NCBI RefSeq assembly: GCF_003072065.1
Contig: NZ_QCYG01000006.1
Coordinates: 124,001-188,000 of the forward strand
Direction of reading: 5' to 3'
DNA length: 64,000 nt
Source: Thalassorhabdomicrobium marinisediminis
Lineage (GTDB): Bacteria; Pseudomonadota; Alphaproteobacteria; Rhodobacterales; Rhodobacteraceae
Below, piece by piece: positions 46,869 to 55,188 of this stretch (position 1 is the stretch's first letter; the number at the start of each line of letters is the position of its first letter). The position numbers and the translations under genes are program-made. Under the pieces are notes generated by a model. That model made no database searches and was not told the DNA's origin. It worked only from the letters and a program-made list of their open reading frames with translations.

Positions 46869-47822
46869 CTAGAGCCATTTGGCCCAGCGAAAGGCCAGAT
46901 AGAGCGCCACACCAATCACGAGGCTTGCACCGCTCAGGATCGCGAAGGCCAGCGGGTGCCCCGTGCCCGGCATCCCCGCCACGTTGACGCCGAACAACCC
47001 AGTCAGGAACCCCAGCGGCAGGAAAATCGCGGCGATGATGCTGAGCACATAGCCATTGCGCGCCAGCGTGGCCGACGCGCGGGACTCCAGATGATCCTGC
47101 AGCGCCGCCATCCGGTCGCGCGCGGCTTCCAGCGCTTCGGCGGTGCGGGCGGCGCGGTTCGCGGTCTCAAGGATATGCGGCCCCGCGTCGCTGCGGGCCA
47201 TGCTGCTGACCCCCCGCCCGAGGTTCAACAGCGCGTCCTTCTGGGGGCCCACGAACCGCCGCAGCTTGATGATGGTCTGGCGCAGCTCGAGCACCCTTTG
47301 GGCGCAATCCTCGCGTCCGGCGACGATCTCTTCCTCAAGGTCGTCCACCTGGTCCTCAAGGTCGAGCGAGACTGTCTCGATCCGTTCTGTCAGCCCTTCG
47401 GCCACCGCCGCCAGAAAGCCGTCGGGGGTGGCGGGGGCGTGGCCGGCTTCGGCGTCCTTGCGGATGGCATCAAGCGCCATGATCCGTCGCCGCCGCATGG
47501 TGATGACGCAGTCTTCGGTGGCCCAGATACGCAGGGCGACCATATCCTCGGGGTCGGCCCCGGCGTTCAGGTTGACCCCGCGCAGATTGATCAACGCGCC
47601 GCCGTGCACCGCGTCAAACCGCGGCCGGGTTTCCAGCGTTTGCAGCGCCGTGGCGACGGGGCCGGGCAATTGCTGCGCCAACCAGTCCGGAATCTGCGGA
47701 TCGGACAGGTCGAAATGCAGCCAGCGCCACCCGGCGCGCGGCTTCGCGTCCACCTCGCAGGGCGTCGCCGTCCCGTCTGGCGCGATGTCGAAGGCGCAAA
47801 CCGGTGTCGGCGCTGCGCTCAA
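46869..47822 (-). CDS. CorA-superfamily metal ion channel (ZntB-like)
   Basis: A 317-residue CorA/ZntB-family protein. A cytosolic N-terminal domain and a long charged helix (LEDQVDDLEEEIVAGRED) lead to two C-terminal transmembrane segments. The pore signature reads FGVNVAGMP: Gly-Val-Asn instead of the Mg-selective Gly-Met-Asn of CorA, as in ZntB and other divergent members. It begins inside the cobO stop (ATGA), so it is translated with a cobalamin gene. A cobalt-related role is an inference from this coupling; Zn2+ or Mg2+ transport is also possible. Confidence 0.88.
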   Translation of the reverse strand: MSAAPTPVCAFDIAPDGTATPCEVDAKPRAGWRWLHFDLSDPQIPDWLAQQLPGPVATALQTLETRPRFDAVHGGALINLRGVNLNAGADPEDMVALRIWATEDCVITMRRRRIMALDAIRKDAEAGHAPATPDGFLAAVAEGLTERIETVSLDLEDQVDDLEEEIVAGREDCAQRVLELRQTIIKLRRFVGPQKDALLNLGRGVSSMARSDAGPHILETANRAARTAEALEAARDRMAALQDHLESRASATLARNGYVLSIIAAIFLPLGFLTGLFGVNVAGMPGTGHPLAFAILSGASLVIGVALYLAFRWAKWL

Positions 47823-48436
47823 TACTCCACCCCGATCTGCGCCTTGATGCCCGACCGGAACGGGTGTTTCACCAGCTCCATCTCGGTCACGAGGTCGGCA
47901 ATCTCGATCAGGTCGTCATGGGCGTTGCGCCCGGTCAGCACCACATGGGTCATCGGGGGCTTTTCCTCGCTGAGGAATTTGACCACCTCGGCAATCGGCA
48001 CGTAGTCATAGCGGATCGCGATGTTGATCTCGTCCAGCAGCACCATGGAATTGCTCTCGTCGCGGATCAGCTCTTTCGCCTTTTCCCAAGCGGCCATCGC
48101 CATCTCGGTGTCGCGGGTCTTGTCCTGCGTCTCCCAGGTGAAGCCCTCGCCCATGGTGTGGAAGGCGCAGTCATCGGCGAACTTGTTCAGGATCAGGTCC
48201 CGCTCTCCGGTACTCATCCCGCCCTTGATGAACTGCACCACCGCGCATTTCATGCCGTGGGCGATGTGGCGGAAGATCATCCCGAACGCGGCCGAGGATT
48301 TGCCCTTGCCCTTGCCCGTATGCACGATGATCAGACCTTTCTTGTCGGTCTTGGTTGCCATGATCTTGTCGCGTGCGGCCTTTTTCTTGGCCATCTTCAT
48401 CGCGTGGCGGTCGGTGTCAGCGGTGTCGTCGGTCAT
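47819..48436 (-). CDS. cobO: cob(I)yrinic acid a,c-diamide adenosyltransferase
   Basis: A 205-residue CobO/BtuR-type corrinoid adenosyltransferase that attaches the 5'-deoxyadenosyl group to Co(I) corrinoids using ATP. The inverted-orientation P-loop HTGKGKGKSSAAFG follows a Lys-rich N-terminus, then VVQFIKGG and the late FRSGIKAQIGVEY signature. AGAGG lies seven bases before the chosen ATG. The stop overlaps the zntB-like start. It lies downstream of cobN on the same strand, but a 22-residue ORF on the opposite strand and its terminator lie between. Confidence 0.96.
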   Translation of the reverse strand: MTDDTADTDRHAMKMAKKKAARDKIMATKTDKKGLIIVHTGKGKGKSSAAFGMIFRHIAHGMKCAVVQFIKGGMSTGERDLILNKFADDCAFHTMGEGFTWETQDKTRDTEMAMAAWEKAKELIRDESNSMVLLDEINIAIRYDYVPIAEVVKFLSEEKPPMTHVVLTGRNAHDDLIEIADLVTEMELVKHPFRSGIKAQIGVEY

Positions 48437-48603
48437 CGGGGAACCTCTTGTCGGTGGGGATGTGTGTCGCTCGCGCATCGTCTATCAGTTTTGGCCGCTT
48501 CGGGGAATGTCGAACCTTGGCAGCGCGGCGAAGATGGGAGATAGCGAAAAAAGCAGCAGAGCCGGAATTTAGCGGGAACCCGCGCAGGCAAGGCGACGTT
48601 GTA

Positions 48604-48609
48604 TTGACA
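48604..48609 (+). promoter_or_regulatory. possible -35 element before the 22-residue ORF
   Basis: A perfect TTGACA lies 70 bases upstream of the micropeptide ATG. The region 17 bases downstream has no good -10 match, so the promoter call is weak. The rest of 48437-48678 holds no other recognisable feature. Confidence 0.25.
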
Positions 48610-48678
48610 CGTTCAAACATCAACAAACGCGGCGTGAACCTGACCGGGACCCGCCGCCCCAACGTATCGGAGTATTCC

Positions 48679-48747
48679 ATGCGCCTCTTCTCGCTCGCCC
48701 TGCTGTTTTCCTACATCGGAGTCGCCACGCTCGCCGCGGGCCTGTAA
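48679..48747 (+). CDS. 22-residue hydrophobic micropeptide
   Basis: An ATG with GGAG six bases upstream opens a 22-codon frame encoding a single membrane-helix-like peptide, starting MRLFSLALLF and ending GVATLAAGL. A strong hairpin plus GTTT follows four bases after the stop, which suggests a self-contained transcript. It sits between the cobO and cobN genes on the opposite strand. I do not recognise it. Its basic N-terminus followed by a hydrophobic run fits a small membrane protein, but a leader peptide is also possible. Confidence 0.45.
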   Translation: MRLFSLALLFSYIGVATLAAGL

Positions 48748-48751
48748 CGCC

Positions 48752-48775
48752 CGGGCGACGCTTCGTCGCCCGTTT
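48752..48775 (+). terminator. intrinsic-type terminator after the micropeptide
   Basis: Stem CGGGCGAC/GTCGCCCG (48752-48759 with 48765-48772) with a GCTTC loop, followed by TTT. On the other strand it would sit after the cobN stop at 48823, so it may be bidirectional. Confidence 0.7.
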
Positions 48776-48822
48776 GGCCGCGCAACCGTGGCCGCTGGTC
48801 CCGTAGGTCCCGACGGGGGCCG

Positions 48823-51800
48823 TCATTCCAGAAGCGCCGCGAGGCGCGACCGTGCGGAGTTGCTGCGCGGAGACCAGAGCCCCCGATCCACCGCTTCCTG
48901 CAACCTTTGAGCGATTTCCAACAACGCCGGCGCATTGTGCTCGGCGATGAAATCTCGCGTGTCGTCGTCGGCCAGAAAGGCCTCTTCCACCAGATCGAAA
49001 TGGTGGTTGCGCACCACGCCCGTCGTGGCCGCGAAGGCAAACAGGTAATCCACCGTCGCCGCCATTTCGAAGGCGCCCTTGTAGCCGTGGCGTTTGACCC
49101 CCTCGATCCACTTGGGGTTGACCACACGGGACCGCACGACGCGCCCGATCTCATCCTCCAGCGTGCGGATGACAGGGCGTTCCGGTCGGGAATGATCGTT
49201 GTGATAGATCGGCCGGTCGCGCCCCTGCAGCGCCGCCACGGCCGCAGCCGCGCCCCCCTCGAACTGGTAGTAATCGTCGCTGTCGAGCAGGTCGTGTTCG
49301 CGGTTGTCCTGGTTCTGGACGATCCCTTCGACCTGACCCAGCCGCGCCTCGAACCCCGCGCGGTCGCGCACGCCTTCTTGCGCCGCGCCATAGGCATAGC
49401 CGCCCCATTCCAGATAGGCCTCGGCCAGATCCGCGCGCGCGGTCCAGAGCCGCTCGTCGATCATCGCCTGAAGCCCCGCCCCGTAGGCGCCGGGCTTTGA
49501 CCCATAGACCCGCGCGGGCGCTTCTCCGGCACGGGTTCGGGCCGCAGCGGGGTTCTGCTCCGCGCTCTCGTCCAGCGCCTGCACGGCCTTGGCGGCACTG
49601 TCGAACAGGGCGATGAGCTGCGGGAAAGCATCGCGGAAGAACCCGCTGATCCGCAAGGTGACATCGACGCGCGGCCGCCCCAACACGCCCTCGGGCAAAA
49701 CCTCAAACCCCGTGACCCGGCGGTTCGCGGCGTCCCACTTCGGCTTCACGCCCATAAGGGCCATCGCTTGGGCGATGTCGTCGCCGCCCGTGCGCATGTT
49801 GGCTGTGCCCCATGCCGTCACCAGCATCGCACGGGGCCAGTCGCCGTGATCCTGAAGGTGCTTTTCAATCAAAAGGTTCGCGGATTTCCAACCCAGTTTC
49901 CACGCGGTCGGCGTCGGCACCGCGCGGGCATCGACGGAATAGAAATTTCCGCCGGTGGGCAACACATCCAACCGCCCCCGGGTCGGTGCGCCGGACGGGG
50001 CCGGGGACACGAACTCGCCGCGCAGGGCGGTGAGCAACCCGTCCCCCTCACCGGGGCCGCAGGCGCGGACGGTGGGGATGATGCGGGTCTGGATCTCGGC
50101 AAGGACGATGGCACTCGTCACGCCCGGTGCTTTGGCGGCGCCCTCGATCAATGCCTGGGACAGCACCTCCAGCCGTTCCACCGTATCGCCCAGCGTGCGC
50201 CAGCGATCGGACGCCAAGTCGTTCAGCGCGTCGGGTTTCGCTGATGCTTCTGCCGCCATGTCGCAATCCAGCGGGTCGAACCCGAGGTCCAGATCGTCAG
50301 CCAGCGCGCGCAGCAAGGAGGCGTCCCCCGCGTCATCGCCGCGGGGGATCCGCGCCAGTGCGATGACAAGGTCGCGTTCCAGCCGCCCTTCGGGTGATTG
50401 CCCGAAAACATGCAACCCGTCGCGGATTTGCGCCTCTTTCAATTCGCACAGGTAGGCGTCGAGCTTGGCCAGATCGCCGTCCTCATCCCCCTCGAACCCC
50501 GCGTCCAGCGCCAGTCCGGTCACATCCGAGAGCGACAAGATTTCCTTGCGCAACAGCTCGATGCGGCGCGGATCGACGCCGGCGGCTTCATAGTATTCAT
50601 CGACCAGCGCTTCGAGGTCGCGCAAAGGTCCGTAGCTTTCGGCCCGTGTCAGGGGCGGCGTCAAATGGTCCACAATCACCGCCGCCGCCCGGCGCTTCGC
50701 CTGCGTCCCTTCGCCGGGGTCATTGACGATGAAGGGATAGACGTGGGGCAGGGGGCCCAGCACCACCTCGGGCCAGCAGGTTTCGCTCAGCGCGGTGGCC
50801 TTACCGGGCAACCATTCGAGGTTGCCGTGTTTGCCCATATGCACCACCGCGTCCGCCCGCCAGACGTGGCGCAGCCAGAAATAGAACGCGAGATAGTTGT
50901 GCGGCGGCACGAGGTCCGGCGAATGATAGGTGTCCGCCGGGTCGATATTGTATCCCCGCGCCGGTTGCAGCGCGACGACGATGTTTCCGAACTGATGGAT
51001 CGACAGCGCGAAATGGCCGCAGTCAACCTCACCCGCGGAATAGAAGGGGTCAGCCTCGGGCTTGCCCCAGCGGGCTTCGATCTGTTCGCGCACGGCCCAT
51101 GGCAATTGGCCATAGGAGATCTGATAGTCGGCCATGGACATCTGCACACCGCCGGACCGCTGCGCCCGATCGGTGAGCCAGTTCGTCGGCCCCGCCATCA
51201 TCACATCCATCAACGCCCCGGCGTCCGCGGGGGCCTTGTGCAGCTTATAGCCCTGATCCCTTAACAGATTCATAACGTGAACCGTCGCCGCGGGCGTATC
51301 CAGCCCCACGCCGTTGGCCAAGCGCCCGTCCTTGTTGGGATAATTTGCCAGCACCAGCGCGACCTTCCGGTCCGCCGCTGCTGTGCCGCGCAAGGTGGCC
51401 CAGTTCTTCGCAAGGTCCACCACCCATTGCACCCGGTCGCCCACGGCGCGATAGGTGGCGATGGGGCATTCCGTGGCGTCGTCGAAGTAGGCCTCTCCCT
51501 TGAAGCTGATCGCGCGGGACAGCACCCGCCCGTCCACTTCGGGCAGGGCCACGTTCATAGCGATGTCCCGCGCCGACAGGCCGCTTAGCCCCTCTGCCCA
51601 AGCGTCCTCGGAGGACGCGGCCAGCACCACCTGAAACACCGGCGCGTTGTTGGAATAGGGCGCGGCCAGCGGGTTCGACGTTCCCCCATCGCCCGCATGG
51701 GGGGAGCCGACGGCGAAGCTCGTGCAGTTCAGGATCACGCTGGGCGGTGCGGCCCCGAACAGGCTTTCCAGCGTGGCTTGCGACAACGGGTCCTTCAGCG

Positions 51801-52515
51801 AGGCCACGAAGACCGGAAGCGGGTTCAGCCCGGCGCGCAACAGCGATTTCACCAGCCGGTTGATCGGCTGCAGCCCCGCGCCCTGCACCAACGCGCGGTA
51901 GAACACCACCGGCACCACGGGCGCGCCTTCGGTCCATGCCGCCTGCGCGGTGGCAAGGTCCGACACGCCCGCGCCCGGCCAATAGACCCCCGCCTTGAGG
52001 AGGGGCCGCGCGGGGGCCGGAGCCTCCCCTCCGTCGAGCATCGCCTTGGCGTAGCTGAGGAAATTCGCCGCGTTCTCCGGCCCGCCTTCCACCAGATAGG
52101 ACCACAGCGCATCGTAGGCGTCGTCGGACACCGTAGAGAGGCTGCGCAACTCCGCGTCGGGCTTGTCGTCCCCGGGCAGAAGCGCCAGCGGCACGCCCGC
52201 CGCACGCAACCGCGCGGCGTATTGTTCGACGCCGTATTTCCAATAGCCGACGCCCCCCAGACAACGCGCGATCACCAGCCGTGATTTCGTGGCGCATTGG
52301 TCAAGGTGCAGGTCCACCGACAAGGGATGCATCAGGTGCATCATGCTGGCCAGCCGCAACGTGGGCGGGGCCGCCATCTCGCCCCGCGCGGCGGACAGCG
52401 CGGCCAGTTCCGTGTCGGCGGCAGAGATCACCACCACGTCGGCGGGCGTTTGCCCCAGATCGACGGGTTCTTTCCCGTCGTCGATGGCGCCCGGTGTTGC
52501 GGCCAGAAGATGCAT
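48823..52515 (-). CDS. cobN: cobaltochelatase subunit CobN
   Basis: A 1230-residue CobN, the large subunit of the aerobic ATP-dependent cobaltochelatase that inserts Co2+ into hydrogenobyrinic acid a,c-diamide with CobS and CobT (not in this window). Family blocks include RCLGGVGYWKYG, PVVPVVFYRA, the HMGKHGNLEWLPGKA motif, HVYPFIVNDPGEGTQAKRR and the C-terminal GAFEMAATVDYLFAFAATTG. The ATG has AAAGG seven bases upstream. It lies downstream of cobW on the same strand with a 313-base gap. Confidence 0.97.
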   Translation of the reverse strand: MHLLAATPGAIDDGKEPVDLGQTPADVVVISAADTELAALSAARGEMAAPPTLRLASMMHLMHPLSVDLHLDQCATKSRLVIARCLGGVGYWKYGVEQYAARLRAAGVPLALLPGDDKPDAELRSLSTVSDDAYDALWSYLVEGGPENAANFLSYAKAMLDGGEAPAPARPLLKAGVYWPGAGVSDLATAQAAWTEGAPVVPVVFYRALVQGAGLQPINRLVKSLLRAGLNPLPVFVASLKDPLSQATLESLFGAAPPSVILNCTSFAVGSPHAGDGGTSNPLAAPYSNNAPVFQVVLAASSEDAWAEGLSGLSARDIAMNVALPEVDGRVLSRAISFKGEAYFDDATECPIATYRAVGDRVQWVVDLAKNWATLRGTAAADRKVALVLANYPNKDGRLANGVGLDTPAATVHVMNLLRDQGYKLHKAPADAGALMDVMMAGPTNWLTDRAQRSGGVQMSMADYQISYGQLPWAVREQIEARWGKPEADPFYSAGEVDCGHFALSIHQFGNIVVALQPARGYNIDPADTYHSPDLVPPHNYLAFYFWLRHVWRADAVVHMGKHGNLEWLPGKATALSETCWPEVVLGPLPHVYPFIVNDPGEGTQAKRRAAAVIVDHLTPPLTRAESYGPLRDLEALVDEYYEAAGVDPRRIELLRKEILSLSDVTGLALDAGFEGDEDGDLAKLDAYLCELKEAQIRDGLHVFGQSPEGRLERDLVIALARIPRGDDAGDASLLRALADDLDLGFDPLDCDMAAEASAKPDALNDLASDRWRTLGDTVERLEVLSQALIEGAAKAPGVTSAIVLAEIQTRIIPTVRACGPGEGDGLLTALRGEFVSPAPSGAPTRGRLDVLPTGGNFYSVDARAVPTPTAWKLGWKSANLLIEKHLQDHGDWPRAMLVTAWGTANMRTGGDDIAQAMALMGVKPKWDAANRRVTGFEVLPEGVLGRPRVDVTLRISGFFRDAFPQLIALFDSAAKAVQALDESAEQNPAAARTRAGEAPARVYGSKPGAYGAGLQAMIDERLWTARADLAEAYLEWGGYAYGAAQEGVRDRAGFEARLGQVEGIVQNQDNREHDLLDSDDYYQFEGGAAAAVAALQGRDRPIYHNDHSRPERPVIRTLEDEIGRVVRSRVVNPKWIEGVKRHGYKGAFEMAATVDYLFAFAATTGVVRNHHFDLVEEAFLADDDTRDFIAEHNAPALLEIAQRLQEAVDRGLWSPRSNSARSRLAALLE

Positions 52516-52568
52516 CAATGAACCTTTCGCACAGGCAGGACGTTGAGTGTCAAAGGAAAGGACCGACC

Positions 52569-52754
52569 ATGCCCGACCACAAGACATCCGACAACACAGA
52601 GACCCCCGAGAAGTTCAAGCACCCCACTGACAGCACCGCCACCGATGAGCGTGGCGGCAAAGCCGTGCGCGGGTGGGAGAACATCGACAAAAAGGGCCAC
52701 CGTCAGGACGAAGGCGACGAGGCCGAAGAGCGCGAAGGCCAGAAAGGCCTCTAG
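52569..52754 (+). CDS. small hydrophilic protein (61 residues), unknown function
   Basis: A 61-codon frame on the strand opposite to cobW and cobN, with AAAGGAAAGG upstream of its ATG. The peptide is highly charged (KFKHPTDSTATDERGGKAV, then EGDEAEEREGQKG) and probably disordered and cytosolic. About 80% of third positions are G/C, in line with real genes here. A hydrophobic 101-codon frame runs antisense across the same bases (52515-52820) and neatly fills the cobW-cobN gap; its third positions are less GC-rich and it uses rare AGA, AGG and CTA codons, so I favour this one. Confidence 0.55.
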   Translation: MPDHKTSDNTETPEKFKHPTDSTATDERGGKAVRGWENIDKKGHRQDEGDEAEEREGQKGL

Positions 52755-52828
52755 CCCCCGCGCCGCGCGCCGGCACGGATCGCCCCTGAAGGTGTCGTTG
52801 CAGGCTCTTGTAGCGGTCATGGCCCCTC

Positions 52829-53890
52829 TCAGGCTTTCAGAGCCGCGTCGATGGCGGCCGCGTCCAGACCGGCTTCCCCGATCACCACCAGCCGCGTGCT
52901 GCGCGGCTCGGTGCCGAAGGGCCGGTCGTAATAGGTGTCGACCCGAGGCCCCACCGCCTGCAGCGTCAAGCGCATGGGCTTGCCTTCAACCGAGGCGAAA
53001 CCTTTGAGACGCAGGATATTGTGCGTGCGGATCACCTCGGACACCTGTTCGGCGAAGGCTGAAGCGTCGGCGACCTCGCCCCGCTCAACCACAAAACTCT
53101 CGAACTCGTCGTGCCCGTGGGCATGTTCGTGATCGTGATCGTGATCGTCGTCGTGGTCATGGTGGTGATGATGCACCTCGTGCCGGGCCTCAAGATCGGC
53201 TTCCGCGCCGACGCCCTGACCCAAAAGAACACTCACCGGCAAAGCGCCCATCGTGGCCGTAACAACCTGCACGCCGTCGCGCGCTTCGGCTTTCAACCGC
53301 GCCCGCAACTGGTCCGCTTCGCCCTCGGCCAGAAGGTCGGCCTTGTTGACGACGATCATATCGGCGCAGGCGATCTGGTCCTCGAACAGCTCGGACAGGG
53401 GCGTCTCATGATCGAGGTTTTCGTCCTGTTTGCGCTGGGCATCCACAGCGGCGACGTTGTGGGCGAACTGGCCGGCGCTCACCGCCTTGCCGTCGACGAC
53501 GGTCACCACGCCGTCCACCGTGACGCGGGTCGAAATGCCCGGCCAGTTGAACGCGCGCACCAGCGGCTGTGGCAACGCAAGGCCGGAGGTTTCGATCACG
53601 ATATGATCCGGCGGGTTGTCGCGCCCCAGCAGGCTTTCCATGGTCGGAATGAAATCGTCGGCGACGGTGCAGCAGATGCAGCCGTTGCTCAGCTCGACGA
53701 CATCCTCCTCGGTGCAGGTTTCGATCCCGCACCCCTTGAGGATGTCCCCGTCCACGCCGAGGTCGCCGAACTCATTGATGATCAAAGCAATCCGCTTGCC
53801 CTCGGCGTTCTCGAGCATGTGGCGGATCAGGGTCGTCTTCCCGGCGCCCAGAAATCCTGTGACGACGGTGGCGGGTATCTTGGCAGGCAT
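52829..53890 (-). CDS. cobW: cobalamin biosynthesis protein CobW (G3E GTPase)
   Basis: A 353-residue COG0523/G3E GTPase proposed to deliver metal to the cobaltochelatase. Motifs in order: Walker A TGFLGAGKTTL (near residue 11), switch ELSNGCICCTVAD with the metal-binding CxCC, and the base motif NKAD. A striking His/Asp run (about residues 246-268, fifteen His) lies before the C-terminal CobW_C domain, which begins near FESFVVE. Its divergent start is 61 bases from the DUF1636 gene. The His run fits Co2+/Zn2+ buffering. Confidence 0.95.
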   Translation of the reverse strand: MPAKIPATVVTGFLGAGKTTLIRHMLENAEGKRIALIINEFGDLGVDGDILKGCGIETCTEEDVVELSNGCICCTVADDFIPTMESLLGRDNPPDHIVIETSGLALPQPLVRAFNWPGISTRVTVDGVVTVVDGKAVSAGQFAHNVAAVDAQRKQDENLDHETPLSELFEDQIACADMIVVNKADLLAEGEADQLRARLKAEARDGVQVVTATMGALPVSVLLGQGVGAEADLEARHEVHHHHHDHDDDHDHDHEHAHGHDEFESFVVERGEVADASAFAEQVSEVIRTHNILRLKGFASVEGKPMRLTLQAVGPRVDTYYDRPFGTEPRSTRLVVIGEAGLDAAAIDAALKA

Positions 53891-53951
53891 CGCTATGGTC
53901 CTTATCAGTGGTGTATCTGTGTGGCCCACATCGGGCCGGAGGGAAAGGGAC

Positions 53952-54272
53952 ATGACCGCCAAATCCGAAGCAAATGGCGACCGTTTCATCGTGTGCACCG
54001 GCTGTTCCGGTGGCGCGGCGCTGGCGCGCGCGCTTGAAGGGCGGGTGCCGGTCGAGACCACCGACTGCATGAACGTCTGCGACCAACCGGTGAGCCTTGC
54101 GGTCCGGGCCGAGGGCAAGGCCGCCTATCTGTTCACCGGCGTCGACCCCGACACCCCGGAAGAGATCGAGGCCTTCGCCAAGCTCTACGCCGAAGCACCG
54201 GATGGGCAGATCATGGACGCCCGCCCGGCAGGGGGTCTTCGGTTCTGCCTCGTGGGGCGGATCCCGGCCTAG
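53952..54272 (+). CDS. DUF1636-family small Cys-rich protein (copy 1)
   Basis: A 106-residue protein with a CTGC pair (Cys15, Cys18) and a CMNVC pair (Cys39, Cys43) in a layout like thioredoxin-fold [2Fe-2S] ferredoxins. The following strand-helix pattern (VSLAVRAEGKAAYLFTGVD) supports that fold. The family is annotated only as predicted metal-binding. GGGAAAGGG precedes the ATG. It is divergent from cobW and overlaps the 3' end of convergent cbtA by four bases. A second family member lies at 63.2 kb. A redox or metal-delivery role in B12 synthesis is an inference. Confidence 0.8.
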   Translation: MTAKSEANGDRFIVCTGCSGGAALARALEGRVPVETTDCMNVCDQPVSLAVRAEGKAAYLFTGVDPDTPEEIEAFAKLYAEAPDGQIMDARPAGGLRFCLVGRIPA

Positions 54273-54952
54273 GGCGTGTCGCGGGTCCAGAACCACGCGC
54301 AAAGGCCCCCCAGCGCGGTCCAGCCCGCCGCGGCGGTGCCGAGGCTGAGGCTGACAAATTCCGCCGCCAGTTCCGGTGGGGCAACACCCCAGTAGGCCTC
54401 AAGATGCGGAGCGCCGATCAGATGCGGTGCAAGGATCAGAACGATCCCCGACAGCGCGACCCAACCACGTCCGAAGGCGATCACCCAAAGGCCCAGCGTC
54501 GTGGCGATCAGGGTGCCCAGCCACCAGGTCTGTCGCGGCCCGATCTCGGCCGCAGGCGTGCCCGGAAGCTCGGGGGGCAGGCCGAAGGCCGGGGCGAGCT
54601 GGATCGCGACGAAGCCGCAGAGCCCCCAGATCAGCCCCTGCCGGGCCGTGATCATCGTCAACCCGCGAAGTTCCGCGAACGCCATCGCGGCGAGCATCAG
54701 GAACCCGAAGCCCACGTAGGTCACGATGTTGAAGCCCACGGTCATCAGATGGCGGCCCCAATCGCCGCCAAGGCCGGGTGCGCCGCGATCACTCTCCGGG
54801 GAGCCATCCGCTCCGAAGTGAATGCGCGCGCCAGTTTCGAACAATTCGCCTTCCAGCAAGGCCGGAATAACGAACATGAATTGCAACGCGGCGGCAATCA
54901 GCCCCGCTGCAACGCCAGCGAACACCGCGCTGGTCAGCAATCTTTGTGACAT
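54269..54952 (-). CDS. cbtA: cobalt transporter subunit CbtA
   Basis: A 227-residue membrane protein of the CbtA family, predicted cobalt importers found under B12 riboswitches. About five to six transmembrane helices are visible, beginning LLTSAVFAGVAAGLIAAALQ. The GGDWGRHLMTVGFN segment and the loop LAPAFGLPPELPG are characteristic of the family. It follows cbtB by 18 bases in the same riboswitch-controlled transcript and converges with the DUF1636 gene. Confidence 0.93.
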   Translation of the reverse strand: MSQRLLTSAVFAGVAAGLIAAALQFMFVIPALLEGELFETGARIHFGADGSPESDRGAPGLGGDWGRHLMTVGFNIVTYVGFGFLMLAAMAFAELRGLTMITARQGLIWGLCGFVAIQLAPAFGLPPELPGTPAAEIGPRQTWWLGTLIATTLGLWVIAFGRGWVALSGIVLILAPHLIGAPHLEAYWGVAPPELAAEFVSLSLGTAAAGWTALGGLCAWFWTRDTP

Positions 54953-54970
54953 GTGGTCAGGCGTGGGCGC

Positions 54971-55141
54971 TTAGTGGCAGGGGAAAGCCATGGCGTGACG
55001 CTGGTCGTGGGCCGCGTCATGCAGCACGCTGGCCTGGGCATAGCCAGACGCGAAAAGCAGCGTCAGCCCGCCCAGCACCGCAAACGCGATCGGCAAGAGT
55101 GTGACGTCAGCGCGGCTGATGGTCTTGGTGGTGGCGTTCAT
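54971..55141 (-). CDS. cbtB: cobalt transporter subunit CbtB
   Basis: A 56-residue protein, MNATTKTISR onward, with one transmembrane helix (TLLPIAFAVLGGLTLLFASG) and a His-rich C-terminus (HDAAHDQRHAMAFPCH) that could capture Co2+. This is the classic CbtB layout. AGGAG lies eight bases before the ATG. It is the first gene after the adenosylcobalamin riboswitch and is followed by cbtA. Together they are predicted to import cobalt when B12 is low. Confidence 0.93.
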   Translation of the reverse strand: MNATTKTISRADVTLLPIAFAVLGGLTLLFASGYAQASVLHDAAHDQRHAMAFPCH

Positions 55142-55188
55142 GATATCGTCTCCTGTAGCCCGTCATCCCCGACGGTCGGTTGCACAAC

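Noticed and set aside
52515-52820. 101-codon minus-strand membrane-like frame between cobW and cobN as a separate gene entry
   Set aside because: Position and Shine-Dalgarno are attractive, but the hydrophobicity is explained by complementing a hydrophilic plus-strand frame, third positions are less GC-rich, and it uses rare AGA, AGG and CTA codons. Kept as a finding only.
53105-53175. GTGATCGTGATCGTG-like tandem repeat
   Set aside because: It encodes the His/Asp run of CobW in frame; it is a coding low-complexity stretch and not a CRISPR or satellite.
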